A stretch of DNA of 64,000 nucleotides from Trichomonas vaginalis G3 (GCF_026262505.1 NC_067206.1:124001-188000), one strand, 5' to 3'; counted from the first letter of the stretch, positions 1 to 10,681 are shown. Notes: a model not told the origin generated them from the letters alone. Numbers and translations are program-made.

Positions 1-2125
1 TTTGGATGTGAAACGATTCCTCATTGACGAAGAATGTGAACAGTCCTGATACAAGTTCTCCCCTCACTGACTTACTTGAGAAAATTTCGCAAAACAGCTT
101 ATCCCTGTCGCTTTTCATCCAAAACGAGAATCCTAAACACTTTTTTTGTATGGAAATGAAGGATTTCATGCCTCCTCTGAACTCAAACATGGGGAATGAT
201 ATGTTCTCGTCGATCATCCTTGACAAATCTTTGTGATTTTCAAGAAGATTTACGAAATTTCCGTAATTTAGATTCAAATTCGCCATTTTGTCTAAAAGAG
301 GGGATTCGTATATTCCTAGTTTGATAAATGAAGTAACACCATCCTCTGATGCTAAATATAAATCTGCATTGGCAAAATTAATGTCACTTTTTGCAAAAGG
401 AAGTAAACTTGGAATTCTTATTCGATTTTCAGTGATACAGAGCTCGTTTAGTAGGGAACTGTCCATCTTGAGCAGTTTGTGAGTCAATGGGATGCTCTGG
501 ACCCAGTTATTCGCGTCTTTTTCTGAAAGATTATTCAATGATACCTTTAAAAGCTTCGAATACAGCTCGGGATCAATCGATGGGAAGACGTCAAGCCATG
601 CAAATCCACCATACCTCCAGAAGATGGATGCGCACTCTTGCGACGCTTGAAATGCAAAATATAAAATTTCAATTTTGTCATTAAAGCGTTTCTGCATGAT
701 CTGCATCACTTCCTGCATCGTATTTATACTTATTTCAAGTGCAAATGTCCTACCAATCAGTTCTGAACTGGCATTTCTCAAAAATAAAATCACAATAATT
801 TGGACTTTGAATTGAGTTTTGTCCGCAATGCAGTATAGGTGTTTTATCAAGCCTTGGAATGATTGAATCTGCAGAAGATTGTCAAAATTTTGGGCTTCTT
901 TAAGAAAATTTAAAATTTCGTCTGAAATCGATTCAAAATTACTTCTATCGATTGAAAAAATCAATAAATCAAAGAACAATGTTTGTGTTTTTGTCTCAAC
1001 AAACTCTTTATCAATGAATTTGAAAAATAATATCGAAAATTGAAGACATTTTTCGTATTTTCTGTATGAAATCCATAAGAGACAGTCTACTAAACATTTG
1101 ACTAGTTGAGAATTATCAATATCTACACAGAAAATGTCCAAAATATTCCAATATTTGTCAATGTATGAAATATTCGAGTCTTCGTTCATAAACAGTATTT
1201 TGAAGGCTTCAGCGTATATCATTCGATCATTATTTTGCATGTAATTTGCTTTGATGAAGTCTAAAATTTGATTTTTTTCTGTATCTGACATATAAACAAG
1301 AGTTGCTAAGCATAATGAGAACATTTCTTTGTTGCAGTGCTTAGAAAGTATTGTTATTCCCGAATTATTCAAAAAATACGAAATTGGATCTGGATCTCGA
1401 AATAATTTTGAGAAAGAAACGAAGAATTTGATGGCAAACCCAATGTTATTCGATGGTATTTCCCCTTGTGATATGCATGAGATGAAGATAAGCGTAATTG
1501 AAGCTAATTCTGAGTACGAAAAGTTGATGTTTCTGGTAAAAACCGAAAATTGGCCAATAAACCAGACCAAACCGCTGACGTACGTGTCTTTCGTAAATAG
1601 AGAGGAAATTATGAAACTAAAAAAATCGACATTTGCTAATTCCTGTATAAATTGACGGGATCTGAGGTATAAAACTAGGATACGATCGATCAACTCAGCA
1701 TTTTCGGATTTAATAGAGTATAAAATAATCAAAGCGCTGATGGAATTCGAGACATTATTTATTTCAGGAGGAATTTCAAGCATAAACGTGATATTATATA
1801 TGCAATTTAAGATGATTTGTATTTCGTTTGATTTTGAAAGTAATATCTGCAAAGAATCGAATAAAGGATTAATTAAATCGACAATCACATCTAATTCTTT
1901 GCTTTTTGGTTTATTTTCGGTCTTTACATTTGCAATGATATAATTAATTCTTGATGAAACTTGTAATAAAACTTTAATATTAATAGATTTTGGAGTATTA
2001 GGGATATATGACTGTAAAACTTCATTAGTGTACTGAAGAATCAATTTATCCCTATATATGACTCTTTCTGTCTGGTGGTTATCGTTTTCTCCTCGCTCAA
2101 ATTTATTCGAAAACCATCCTTTCAT
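1..2125 (-). CDS. Probable BEACH-family protein, N-terminal part (cut by window edge)
   Basis: A minus-strand frame is open from the ATG at 2125 to base 1, about 708 codons, and runs off the window. It begins MKGWFSNKFERGEND. Most of it is helical, Leu/Ile/Phe-rich sequence like the armadillo-type N-terminal region of large BEACH (beige/neurobeachin/LvsA) proteins. Near the edge comes a segment with FPMFEFRGGMKSF, then GFSFWMK and GLFTFFVNEESFHIQ. This resembles the concanavalin-A-like domain that precedes PH-BEACH in those proteins, which act in membrane traffic and lysosome-related organelles. The BEACH domain itself would lie outside the window, so the family call is an inference. The coding status is firm because of the long stop-free frame. 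A GTCACTTTTTG motif ends a few bases upstream of the ATG. Confidence 0.7.
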   Translation of the reverse strand, partial: MKGWFSNKFERGENDNHQTERVIYRDKLILQYTNEVLQSYIPNTPKSINIKVLLQVSSRINYIIANVKTENKPKSKELDVIVDLINPLFDSLQILLSKSNEIQIILNCIYNITFMLEIPPEINNVSNSISALIILYSIKSENAELIDRILVLYLRSRQFIQELANVDFFSFIISSLFTKDTYVSGLVWFIGQFSVFTRNINFSYSELASITLIFISCISQGEIPSNNIGFAIKFFVSFSKLFRDPDPISYFLNNSGITILSKHCNKEMFSLCLATLVYMSDTEKNQILDFIKANYMQNNDRMIYAEAFKILFMNEDSNISYIDKYWNILDIFCVDIDNSQLVKCLVDCLLWISYRKYEKCLQFSILFFKFIDKEFVETKTQTLFFDLLIFSIDRSNFESISDEILNFLKEAQNFDNLLQIQSFQGLIKHLYCIADKTQFKVQIIVILFLRNASSELIGRTFALEISINTMQEVMQIMQKRFNDKIEILYFAFQASQECASIFWRYGGFAWLDVFPSIDPELYSKLLKVSLNNLSEKDANNWVQSIPLTHKLLKMDSSLLNELCITENRIRIPSLLPFAKSDINFANADLYLASEDGVTSFIKLGIYESPLLDKMANLNLNYGNFVNLLENHKDLSRMIDENISFPMFEFRGGMKSFISIQKKCLGFSFWMKSDRDKLFCEIFSSKSVRGELVSGLFTFFVNEESFHIQ

Positions 2126-2440
2126 TTTTCAAAAAGTGACATGGAAGATTAAAGAAATGCTACATTTTCTAATCATCAACTATTATTTGATTTATTAAAC
2201 AAATTTCCGTATTATTTCTTCTTTCCAACAAGGAATATCAAAGTTATAATCCGAAATGAGAAATGTCCAAAATACCAAGATAAAATCCTCATAGAACACG
2301 CTGCTTCAATGAACACATTAATGACTTACGTATGCTTTCTGAATATTTATCAGATATTTCTAAAATTATTTTGAAATTCTTGTTAAGTTTTAAATTATAA
2401 TATAAATCTATTTATTAACAAAAAATAAAACAAATAATCC
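2126..2440. other. AT-rich intergenic spacer
   Basis: This lies between the start of the BEACH-like gene and the stop of the exportin gene, both on the minus strand. Apart from the GTCACTTTTT motif at its left edge I see no structured repeat or RNA gene. Confidence 0.5.
2131..2140 (-). promoter_or_regulatory. GTCACTTTTT motif just upstream of the BEACH-like start
   Basis: On the minus strand the sequence reads GTCACTTTTT, then GAAAA, then the ATG at 2125. The same nonamer (GTCACTTTT, either orientation) lies within 25 bases of the starts at 28338 and 42728. A promoter role is inferred from this recurrence only. Confidence 0.35.
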
Positions 2441-5400
2441 TTATTCGAAGAAAGGTCTGAAGAAGTGAATCGCGTGAAGCCCGCATTGATACTTTTGCAT
2501 ATAGAAATGGAAAGATTTAGCGATATTTTCCTTATTCTGGTTGTCAATCAATGAATCCAGGTTCTTTTCTATGACTCCTTTGAAATTATCGTCATAAGAA
2601 TCAACAATCGCTTTGAAACAGTCCTTCACGAACTGTTCATCGTGTTTGTTCATGTAAGGAATCAGTGGATAGCCACAAAATAACTCAGTCTGGTTTGAAT
2701 TAATTAAAGCGTTCAAAATGTAGACGAAATGAGGTCTTAACATAATAATTGTGTCATGATTAAGATCTAAATGAATAATCTCTTCAATAATGCTCCATGC
2801 GCTGGTGTACATTTCCTGATTTGAGTCATTAAAAGGAGATTGAGTGAAAGAAATGGAAATTTTGAGGTTCTCCTCCTTTGTGAACTCATCTGGACAATTT
2901 ATTGATACGGATTTCAGCGCTTTCAGTAAGTAACTGTTGACTTTCGTGTTGTCATAAAATGATTTATGATTTGAAAGCACCAAAAAGAACTTGCTGAGTA
3001 TTGCATTGATGGAGAAGTCGTTGTAGTGCTTCATCACACCGTAGTTGGCCGTTCTCGATGTCAAACAACTGTTGAAAATTCTTGAAATAATTATCAAAAT
3101 TTCAAAATTCGGTAGAAGCGAAAACAGCTGTTCTATGATCTTTGACGACGTTTGGAGCATGAATATGCCAAGCCCTGTGTCAGTGAGTACTTGCGGAGAG
3201 TTCTGGCACTTAGTAGTGCTATAGAAAATGTTGTACAACTTAATTATGGCTTTGAGAACCAGTGGTTCACTTTCGTACACTGAAATGAAGCTGAGTGTGT
3301 CCTCTAGATGGTTGTTGCAGAACCACATCATGAGTTTCTCAAGAAAAGAAGGATTTCTCAGTCCGTTTGCCACTCCTGTCAAATCTCGGTACAAAGTCAC
3401 GACATTTATTGGATCAGGTGTATTCCTTGCTATGTATTCGAACCTTTCATCGAAGAATCCGAGAAATGAAATGAGATATCTTCGACTCTGAATGCAATTC
3501 GCGTATAAATAGTACAAGGTAGTTCTTGGACGCTTTAAAATCTTCATGTTTTCAATATTGTAGTTGATTTCAATCGTTCTTTCTGTAATATGATTCATAA
3601 ACCCTGTGGAAATCATCAGATCTCTTAGTTTATCATTGTTGCATGCTACATTTATAAGAAGTATCAGCTGAATGATGACTGTTGATGAATTTTCCAGATT
3701 TGAATTTGTCAAATTCGAAATTCCGACAAAAATGTGATTCATTAGTGATCCGAACATTCCAGACTTATTCTCCATCACTCTAATTCTTACAGCATCAGCA
3801 AAACTGAGTTTCAACTGCAAATTTTCGTTCAAATCTTCGAAATTTTTTTCTTCTGATTCCTGTTCTTTGGCCTGCTTTGCTTTCTCCATTTCCTGGTCTA
3901 ACAATATTTTGTCCATGAACTCGAAAAATTTTGGCCAAATTTGAGGGAAAAATTCTGACAAAAATAAACAAATTTCTTTTTCGACTTCTACAATGATCTC
4001 GTCGATATTAGAACCGGAGTTTTCGAGAACAGTGGTCATTGTGCAAATCAGATCGATGATTTTGGAGTAAAAGTCGTTGAAATATACGTGAAATTTTGGA
4101 TCGTTCTGTTTGTATTGTTTTACTGAACTTGCGCGCGATCTAGCTAGTTTCATGAAGAATATGAGTCTCAGAAATGTCGCCGGAGTCTGATTTGTCTCTA
4201 ATTCTTTCTGAATATTATTTAAATTTTCAAGAATTACTTCGGAAACGTCTTTAAGTGATAGTTTTGAAATGCTCCATATCAAACTAAAGTAGTCTGATCC
4301 AGCATCTTTAAAAAATTCATAGCAATTTTCTGGATTTCTATTTATGGCGTTCAGAATGCAATTAATGGCATTATGAGTGAACGTAAATACTATATGTGAT
4401 ATCTGGTTCATCCCATCCTCTGGAACATTACCGAAATCCCATGTCAAAACAATTGACCAAATTCTGGCCGTATCTTCAATAATTTCGATATTTTCTTGAA
4501 GCAATACTGTTGTAAACCCGCTAATAGCATTAATTATCTCCATATTATCATCAGAAACTGCTGGCTCAATTGTAAATTTCAATTGGCAAATTAAAGCGAC
4601 GATGTGGCAGCAGTATTGCGCCAATTGGCTGTTGACGCAAGACTCCATGACGGGGATAATCTGTTTCAATGCTGCGTGAAGAAAATCGTATCTGAGCTGA
4701 TTTGAGGTAAAACAAGTGTTGTGAGGCCGTAAATACGCATCTAATATTTCTAAGACCTGGTGCTGTATACTTGGCTTATCGATGTTGAATAAACTAAAGA
4801 AAAATTGAAAATAATCTAAATCGAATAAAAATTGTAAACTTAGAGGGAACTGAACGAGATTTGTAATGTTGTCTGATGTATCTTGTTTGCAAAACGCGAA
4901 ACATTTGTTAATTATGGTTATTGACTGTGGAATGAGTTTTTCGTTGTTTAATTCCTCTAGTGCGATGTTTATTAGATTCACTAGGTACGTGTCTTTGAAA
5001 TTTGATATGGTCTGAGCGTTGTCATAGTAATTGGAGTATTTATGGCACTGAAGGAATGTTTCTGGGATAAATTCCATGATTGATAATGACATTATTTCCC
5101 CACTTTCACCTGAATCGAATACGTTTTTGATAATATCTAAAAATGGATCAATAGATTTTTCAATTTCGAAGTATAACTTCATTAAAAATGCACAAACTTC
5201 TGAGATTTTGATTAGTAATGGCTTATTTTCAAGTATAAGTTCGATGTGCTCGAAAAATTGCTGCATTGTTAGGTTTAATAAATCAATAAGAGACTGAGAA
5301 TTAAGTAAAGAGCCGCGAAGATCAAGAATTGAATATAAACTTTGATATGTAAAGAATATTATACGATAATCTTCTTCATTTTGCTGAATTAATTGAAATA

Positions 5401-5527
5401 ATTGCGGAATATTATCTGTCCTCATATAAATCGACTCGATTTCAGGATTGTAGTATATGCACTCGTCATTAGTACCTCCATACGCTTGTTTAATAAAGTC
5501 AACTAGCGATTGGAGTCCATTGGGCAT
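2441..5527 (-). CDS. XPO7: Exportin-7-like karyopherin (importin-beta superfamily)
   Basis: A protein of 1028 residues made almost wholly of amphipathic helices (HEAT repeats). The C-terminal third follows the human exportin-7/RanBP16 pattern as I remember it: LYRDLTGVANGL, then a stretch ending LGIFMLQTSSKIIEQL, then SRTANYGVMKHYNDFSINA, and a helical tail. Family length is about 1090, so it is full length. It would carry cargo through nuclear pores with Ran-GTP. I chose the ATG at 5527 (MPNGLQSLVDF); a slightly longer frame upstream has no ATG. XPO4 or another exportin is the main alternative for the subfamily. An acidic/Lys-rich linker (EMEKAKQAKEQESEEKNFED) sits mid-protein. Confidence 0.72.
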   Translation of the reverse strand: MPNGLQSLVDFIKQAYGGTNDECIYYNPEIESIYMRTDNIPQLFQLIQQNEEDYRIIFFTYQSLYSILDLRGSLLNSQSLIDLLNLTMQQFFEHIELILENKPLLIKISEVCAFLMKLYFEIEKSIDPFLDIIKNVFDSGESGEIMSLSIMEFIPETFLQCHKYSNYYDNAQTISNFKDTYLVNLINIALEELNNEKLIPQSITIINKCFAFCKQDTSDNITNLVQFPLSLQFLFDLDYFQFFFSLFNIDKPSIQHQVLEILDAYLRPHNTCFTSNQLRYDFLHAALKQIIPVMESCVNSQLAQYCCHIVALICQLKFTIEPAVSDDNMEIINAISGFTTVLLQENIEIIEDTARIWSIVLTWDFGNVPEDGMNQISHIVFTFTHNAINCILNAINRNPENCYEFFKDAGSDYFSLIWSISKLSLKDVSEVILENLNNIQKELETNQTPATFLRLIFFMKLARSRASSVKQYKQNDPKFHVYFNDFYSKIIDLICTMTTVLENSGSNIDEIIVEVEKEICLFLSEFFPQIWPKFFEFMDKILLDQEMEKAKQAKEQESEEKNFEDLNENLQLKLSFADAVRIRVMENKSGMFGSLMNHIFVGISNLTNSNLENSSTVIIQLILLINVACNNDKLRDLMISTGFMNHITERTIEINYNIENMKILKRPRTTLYYLYANCIQSRRYLISFLGFFDERFEYIARNTPDPINVVTLYRDLTGVANGLRNPSFLEKLMMWFCNNHLEDTLSFISVYESEPLVLKAIIKLYNIFYSTTKCQNSPQVLTDTGLGIFMLQTSSKIIEQLFSLLPNFEILIIISRIFNSCLTSRTANYGVMKHYNDFSINAILSKFFLVLSNHKSFYDNTKVNSYLLKALKSVSINCPDEFTKEENLKISISFTQSPFNDSNQEMYTSAWSIIEEIIHLDLNHDTIIMLRPHFVYILNALINSNQTELFCGYPLIPYMNKHDEQFVKDCFKAIVDSYDDNFKGVIEKNLDSLIDNQNKENIAKSFHFYMQKYQCGLHAIHFFRPFFE

Positions 5528-5882
5528 AATCAAATTAGTGAGAATTTTCTTATATGGAACAAAAGCATTTCATCTCTCATTTTTAAGCTTATAAATTCAA
5601 TATATGCTGCATCATGGCATAAATTTGTAATTATTGGGATGATAAATTAACTTTTATTTCAGTGTTAATTTTTCAAAGTATTTAATCATTAATATCACAT
5701 ACAAAAGTCATGATAATACAAATCATTGCTACAAAAATGTTGAATGTGATTATTTACGCATCAAAATAATACTAGACATCGATTTCACATATTTTTTCTG
5801 TAGAATTTGCTTTGAACATAATGTTATTGTAATTTCTTCGGGTTTACGAATAAAATCAATAATGTACGTTTATAAAAAAAGA
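5528..5882. other. Divergent intergenic spacer
   Basis: AT-rich spacer between two divergently transcribed genes, so it should hold both promoters. No clear repeat or RNA gene is visible. An alternative in-frame ATG of the LRR gene lies at 5862, inside this spacer. Confidence 0.5.
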
Positions 5883-5888
5883 TCATTT
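5883..5888 (+). promoter_or_regulatory. TCATTT initiator-like element abutting the LRR start
   Basis: TCATTT matches the trichomonad initiator consensus TCA-Py-(T/A) and directly precedes ATG 5889. Very short 5' leaders are usual in trichomonads. It supports ATG 5889 over the in-frame ATG at 5862. Confidence 0.45.
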
Positions 5889-7091
5889 ATGCCAAAGAAG
5901 GCAAAAAAGCCACGTCCAAAGAAACCATGGCAAAAACTATTGGATTTTGTCGAATTGTACAAAGCACAATGCGTTCTCTTTGATGTACCGAAAATTGATG
6001 AAGTCGAAGAATTATATAATCCAATTATTGAAAAGAAAGGTAAAAAGATACCTCAAATCATTCAATTTGCAGATATGAAGATCCAGCCGATTCAGTTACG
6101 TCCTCTGATTGAAGCATACAAAAAGAGTGAATTTAGAGTCAAAATTTTCTCACTTTTAAATACAGAGACAGGAGATGAAGGTCTTCATGTCTTAGAACAC
6201 ATATTTGATGAACCAATGGAAGTTGTTGGCTTTGCTTATCATGCTAATAAGACCGGACCAAGTGGATGTCGCGCATTAGCAAGAGGTTTTGTTCGATCTA
6301 AGTTCTTATCAATTCTAGAACTTGATTTCAATCCAACAATTGGAGATGAAGGAATTGCAGGTTTAACTTATTATGGCCATTGCCCGACATTAAGTCGACT
6401 TAGTCTCAAATTCTGTGATATTGGAGATGCAGGTGCAACATTTCTTGGCCGTTGGATTGCTGATGGAAATTGCAAAATTAAAGAACTATATTTGAATGGA
6501 AACAAGATAGGTCCTATTGGTGCAATTGCATTTGCAGAAGAACTTGGAAGGAATAATAGTCTAAATCGGGTTGAATTGAATGACAATGTGTTTGGATATT
6601 CACTTGATGCAATGAATGCATTGCATGATGGAATTGCTTCATGTCCAACACTTCAATATGTCAGCCTTCTCAATAATTTCGAAGTTCCAGAAGGAATCCC
6701 TGAAAAATTCTGTGAATTAGTTCAAAGTAAGCCACTAGGTGAATGTGTATTAACAGTCAAGATGGATACATTCTTCTTCCAAAACATGAAGGCTTATTCT
6801 CTCACAAACAAGAGGAAGATGGTCAAAGAAGCGAAAAGACTCGCAAGGGAAGCCAGGAAGAACAAAGGAACATCTACAGCTCCACCAACTCAACCCGAAG
6901 GAACAACAGCTCCTGCATCAGCAAATGCAACTCAGCCTACAACACAGACTCCGTCACAACAGCCAACAGAAGCCCCTTCAGGCTCAACTTCTGCAAGACC
7001 TACATCACCAGCACCATCATCATCTCTTTCAACAAGAGCTCAACTCGGAACTCCAAACTTACAAGAAGCAGAGGAAGGACCAAAGAATTAA
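5889..7091 (+). CDS. Leucine-rich repeat protein (ribonuclease-inhibitor type)
   Basis: About 400 residues. The start has a basic cluster (MPKKAKKPRPKKPWQK). Residues ~100-270 carry RNase-inhibitor-type LRRs of about 28 residues, with cores such as LSILELDFNPTIGDEG, LSRLSLKFCDIGDAG and IKELYLNGNKIG. The C-terminal ~90 residues are a basic helix (KRKMVKEAKRLAREARK) followed by a disordered Pro/Thr/Ser/Ala/Gln tail. LRR proteins of this type are protein-binding scaffolds; no partner can be named from sequence. I prefer the ATG at 5889 because a TCATTT initiator touches it; the ATG at 5862 would add MYVYKKRSF. Confidence 0.8.
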   Translation: MPKKAKKPRPKKPWQKLLDFVELYKAQCVLFDVPKIDEVEELYNPIIEKKGKKIPQIIQFADMKIQPIQLRPLIEAYKKSEFRVKIFSLLNTETGDEGLHVLEHIFDEPMEVVGFAYHANKTGPSGCRALARGFVRSKFLSILELDFNPTIGDEGIAGLTYYGHCPTLSRLSLKFCDIGDAGATFLGRWIADGNCKIKELYLNGNKIGPIGAIAFAEELGRNNSLNRVELNDNVFGYSLDAMNALHDGIASCPTLQYVSLLNNFEVPEGIPEKFCELVQSKPLGECVLTVKMDTFFFQNMKAYSLTNKRKMVKEAKRLAREARKNKGTSTAPPTQPEGTTAPASANATQPTTQTPSQQPTEAPSGSTSARPTSPAPSSSLSTRAQLGTPNLQEAEEGPKN

Positions 7092-7423
7092 TTCCTTCTT
7101 ATAAATTTTTGTTGATTGTTGTTTTATTAAAAAATAATTTTCCTTGTTCATTATTTTCCTCCTCTGGCTAGCCTTGAGTTTTCGTTTTGTATTGATTGCA
7201 TTATCATATTTTCTCTAATTTGCTTTATCTACGATTATTCATTTTTTTAATTCCATCTATTGTTCATTTTCCCATATTTTTGAAGTAAGAAACTTTTTAG
7301 ATCAAATTTTATGATTCAAAACTTCAGTTCATGGAATGCAAAGACTAATCAATATTTTTATTTTATATTACTAAAGAATATTTGATTTGATAAGGAAAAA
7401 CGTAGTGTCATTAATTGTTATAA
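7092..7423. other. Convergent intergenic spacer
   Basis: This is the 3' side of the LRR gene and of the small minus-strand gene that follows. It is T-rich with no evident repeat or RNA gene. Confidence 0.45.
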
Positions 7424-7669
7424 TTAATTACAATAAGTAGATTTATTACTTAAGAATATACAATCAAATTCGAAAATGGCAATAGAATTATCTTTAGCAT
7501 CCTGGGAATTATCATCAAAATTGGGTGTAAAAAATGGATCAGTAAGGGATCCAGCTCGAAATTGGGTATTTTTGCTTGATGGAGTTTTGATATCTGATGT
7601 TTCTTCCCGGTCTGGCTCGCTTGGATCGTTTGGAGGCTCGTTATTATTCGATGGCTTGTTATTACTCAT
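7424..7669 (-). CDS. Small hydrophilic protein, unknown function
   Basis: A frame of 81 residues from ATG 7669, beginning MSNNKPSNNNEPPNDPSEPD. The first ~45 residues are Asn/Pro/Ser/Asp/Glu-rich and look disordered. A short central piece (FRAGSLTDPFFTPNFDDN) has aromatic residues and DPFF/DDN motifs that could be linear binding motifs. The C-terminus (IAIFEFDCIFLSNKSTYCN) is more hydrophobic. I recognise no family. The plus strand is also open here, so coding status is only moderately supported; the biased composition argues for a real disordered protein. Confidence 0.45.
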   Translation of the reverse strand: MSNNKPSNNNEPPNDPSEPDREETSDIKTPSSKNTQFRAGSLTDPFFTPNFDDNSQDAKDNSIAIFEFDCIFLSNKSTYCN

Positions 7670-8393
7670 CTCAAGTAAAAAATATGACACCTTTCTTCAA
7701 ACTAAAGTAACATTATGAAATTCGAGTCATAAGGCTATGTCAGGATATTTTTCGATATTGATGTAAAACGAACGATAAAAATTTTTAGCGGTTTTTTATA
7801 AATGTTGGGAAAAAAAATTCTGAAGGCTCGATAATTATTTAGCTGCCGGTTTCTAATTATGCATCTAGCTACTGTTCGTTATGAACAGAATAATTGTAGC
7901 AACGTTAGAAAGTTTTAAATTTTGTTACTCGAAATAGATGAATTTCGAAGCAATTGCTAGTTGAAAAGTGCACTTATTTGTTATTTATCAATCAACAATC
8001 GATATGAATTGAAGAAACGTAAAATTATCGACAACGTTATAATTGTTTTTCAGTGAATATATCGATATAAACTCTTTAAAAGTAATTTACTGCTTTTTCA
8101 TACTTGTCATGTCGAAATTTTGTTTTAAAAATGAAATAATCTTCCGAATTTCATCGTAAAGTTACGGCTAAAACAGCATTATCATCTTTTGTATTGGTTT
8201 TTAATTCCTTTACAGCTTGTTTTATAGATCCTTTTAGCTCTGTCAAAGCTATCAAGAAACTTATCAAGAATTAATGTAAACTATTCAATTTTCATCGGTC
8301 CGGCTTCTCGACCATGGTTCAAAAAACAACTAAACATTTAATTTGAAACGAACATTTTATAATTTTTTTAATATAATCAAGAAATAGATAATT
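7670..8393. other. Intergenic spacer with a short hairpin
   Basis: An AT-rich spacer of about 720 bp upstream of the small gene and downstream of the ankyrin gene. It holds a short hairpin at 7872-7888 (CTGTTC, 5-base loop, GAACAG). Nothing else stands out. Confidence 0.4.
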
Positions 8394-10577
8394 TTAAACA
8401 CCACCATATCTTGTAATTAATTTCTTCATTTCGGAAGATTTCGCAATAGAAAGAGGGGTTCCTATCAAACTAGAAGCCGGATTCATATACGCATCTCTCT
8501 TCTTTAATTCTGTCACAATTTTAATCATATCCTGTTCAGCTGCGAAGTGCAAAGCAGTTTTATCTTGTTTGTTCTTCAAATTCACGTCAGCTCCTCTAGA
8601 CATCAGATAAATAGCGACATCTTCGTGTTTAGACTGGATTGCTGTCATGAGCGGTGTAGTTCCGTTGCAGTCCTTCTCATTGATGTTTGAGAACTCTTTA
8701 ACAAGTTGCTTAACAACATCCAACTGCCCTGTTTCGCATGCTTTCAACAGAAGAGTCCTTCCGAAAAAGTCTTTCGCTTTCACATCATAAGGTTGTTGCA
8801 AAACAACTTGTTCTGAAGGAGGAACAACAATCGAATGGTCTGGATTTGTTGTAGGTACATCATATGCACCATGATCTTTCAAGAATTGCACCAACTCTTG
8901 GTTGCCTTGCTGTGTTGCCAGAGCTAACGGAGAAACAAGATCTGCTCTTGTGTTTACTTCGCCTCCTTTTTCAACAATTTTCATTGCAAGCTTTGTCAAA
9001 CCTTTCGAAACAGCGACAGCGAGCGGTGATGTCGCTCTTCCATCCAGAGTTTTGATGTTCACATCCGCACCAAGTTCAATCATCCTCAGAGCGAGCTTTT
9101 CCTGCGATTTGGAGATAGCAACTGTCAAAGGAGACCTTTCCTTGCCATCATTCGATTTCGTGTTTGGATCTGCGTGCAAATCAAGAAGTAGCCGTGCAAC
9201 TCTGAAGTTGTTGTTCAATACAGCGATGTGGAAAACGCTGTGCCCAGTGCTTGTCAACGCATTCACATCAGCGCCTCGATCCACAAGCATTTTGATGATT
9301 TCCGTGTTGTCATTCCTTGCTGCATTGTGAAGTGGAGTCCATCCTTTTGGATTTGACTCTGTCACTGAACATCCCTTATCAATGAGATATTTAACTGTGT
9401 CTGTTCGGCCAAGCTGTGCTGCTGTGTGTATGATCAAATCTCCAAATTTGTTTTTGATGGTCGGATTTGCGCCGTTTTCTATTAGCAACCGGAGCATCAG
9501 GTCGTGGCCGCGCTCTGCAGCCCTGTGGATGGGAGGACGTGGCAGATCTTCGCCGTCTTTGATATTTCCGCCACTCGTAAGGAACAAAATCGCTGTCAGG
9601 AGGTTGCCAGATTTGGCGATCACTTCTAATGATGGCAATTTGTCTGTATAGGCCTCGGCATTGGATATGAGCCAGTCAAAGACATGGTTCTGGTAACAAT
9701 GGACCGCTATGTCTAAACAGCCTTCAAATGTGCCGCCATGTTGCTTGCAGAGCTCTAGAATTTCGATGTTGCCGCCTCGGACAGCACATTTACATACTGT
9801 TTCTGTAATGGTTTGGTTTATCTTAAGAAGCTGCTTGAAACAAGAGTAATTTCCGAAAAATGCGGCAATTGCAAGTAAAGAAAACTTAGGACGCTCTGGA
9901 AAGAAGTTTTCTTTGTAGCCTGTGAATGGGCAAAATGGTGTGTCTGTGTACATCTGTTGTATATCGAAATCTGAAGAATTTATATAATTTTGGAAAGCGT
10001 TTTGATCATTAAGCTCAATGTATGTTTGTACAGTATCTCTATCAAATCCGTATTGTAGCCATTCTTTGTATTTCTGGAAGTCGTTCAGCGAAAACTGTTT
10101 CATCAGTTTTTCGAAGTTAACTAAAGAAGCAGCATGCAATATATATTTAGGAATTGTTAGCTCTGGAACAAAGTATATGTAGTCGTATTCATCTTTTTCG
10201 CATTTTGCTTGAATTTGTTCATTTGAAAATAAACTTCGTTCAAAAAGCCTGCGTAATAGAAGGCCATGACTTGCTTGGAGAATATATGATGAAAAATTGG
10301 GAATTTCAACGGCAAGACGATACGCAAGTTGAGATATGATATCAAGTTGCTTAAAACGATTGAATGCATATGAGTTAATGGTTTGTGCGAGTGGTTGGAA
10401 GTATTTGGAATCTTTGAATATATTTTTTATCTTGAGAATTGTTGAATCAAGTGTTAAATCATCGAGATTTTGAAGTGAATTCTGAAGCTCAATAATTTCT
10501 TTAACACCATCAGGAATAACAAGATCTAATTTATTCGGTTGTTGTGGATTTGGCTCCTGATTTGATGCTTCAGTCAT
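8394..10577 (-). CDS. Ankyrin-repeat protein with DUF3447-type N-terminus
   Basis: A protein of 727 residues starting MTEASNQEPNPQQPNK at ATG 10577; the upstream extension has no ATG. Residues ~30-250 are a helical region of the kind found in the expanded trichomonad ankyrin family (DUF3447-like). Residues ~250-727 hold about a dozen ankyrin repeats, many near-canonical (GWTPLHNAARNDNTEIIKML, DKTALHFAAEQDMIK). A Pro/Val/Gln linker at roughly residues 590-610 separates two blocks of repeats. It is presumably a protein-binding scaffold; the partner is unknown. A tRNA gene on the opposite strand lies about 100 bp beyond its start. Confidence 0.88.
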   Translation of the reverse strand: MTEASNQEPNPQQPNKLDLVIPDGVKEIIELQNSLQNLDDLTLDSTILKIKNIFKDSKYFQPLAQTINSYAFNRFKQLDIISQLAYRLAVEIPNFSSYILQASHGLLLRRLFERSLFSNEQIQAKCEKDEYDYIYFVPELTIPKYILHAASLVNFEKLMKQFSLNDFQKYKEWLQYGFDRDTVQTYIELNDQNAFQNYINSSDFDIQQMYTDTPFCPFTGYKENFFPERPKFSLLAIAAFFGNYSCFKQLLKINQTITETVCKCAVRGGNIEILELCKQHGGTFEGCLDIAVHCYQNHVFDWLISNAEAYTDKLPSLEVIAKSGNLLTAILFLTSGGNIKDGEDLPRPPIHRAAERGHDLMLRLLIENGANPTIKNKFGDLIIHTAAQLGRTDTVKYLIDKGCSVTESNPKGWTPLHNAARNDNTEIIKMLVDRGADVNALTSTGHSVFHIAVLNNNFRVARLLLDLHADPNTKSNDGKERSPLTVAISKSQEKLALRMIELGADVNIKTLDGRATSPLAVAVSKGLTKLAMKIVEKGGEVNTRADLVSPLALATQQGNQELVQFLKDHGAYDVPTTNPDHSIVVPPSEQVVLQQPYDVKAKDFFGRTLLLKACETGQLDVVKQLVKEFSNINEKDCNGTTPLMTAIQSKHEDVAIYLMSRGADVNLKNKQDKTALHFAAEQDMIKIVTELKKRDAYMNPASSLIGTPLSIAKSSEMKKLITRYGGV

Positions 10578-10681
10578 TATTTCGAAATAAATAAAAAAAA
10601 ATTCTATGCGGCTAAAAAAATGAAAAAAGAAATGAGAGCTCAAAAATATTTAATAATATTTTTCTCATTAATTTAATGTAA

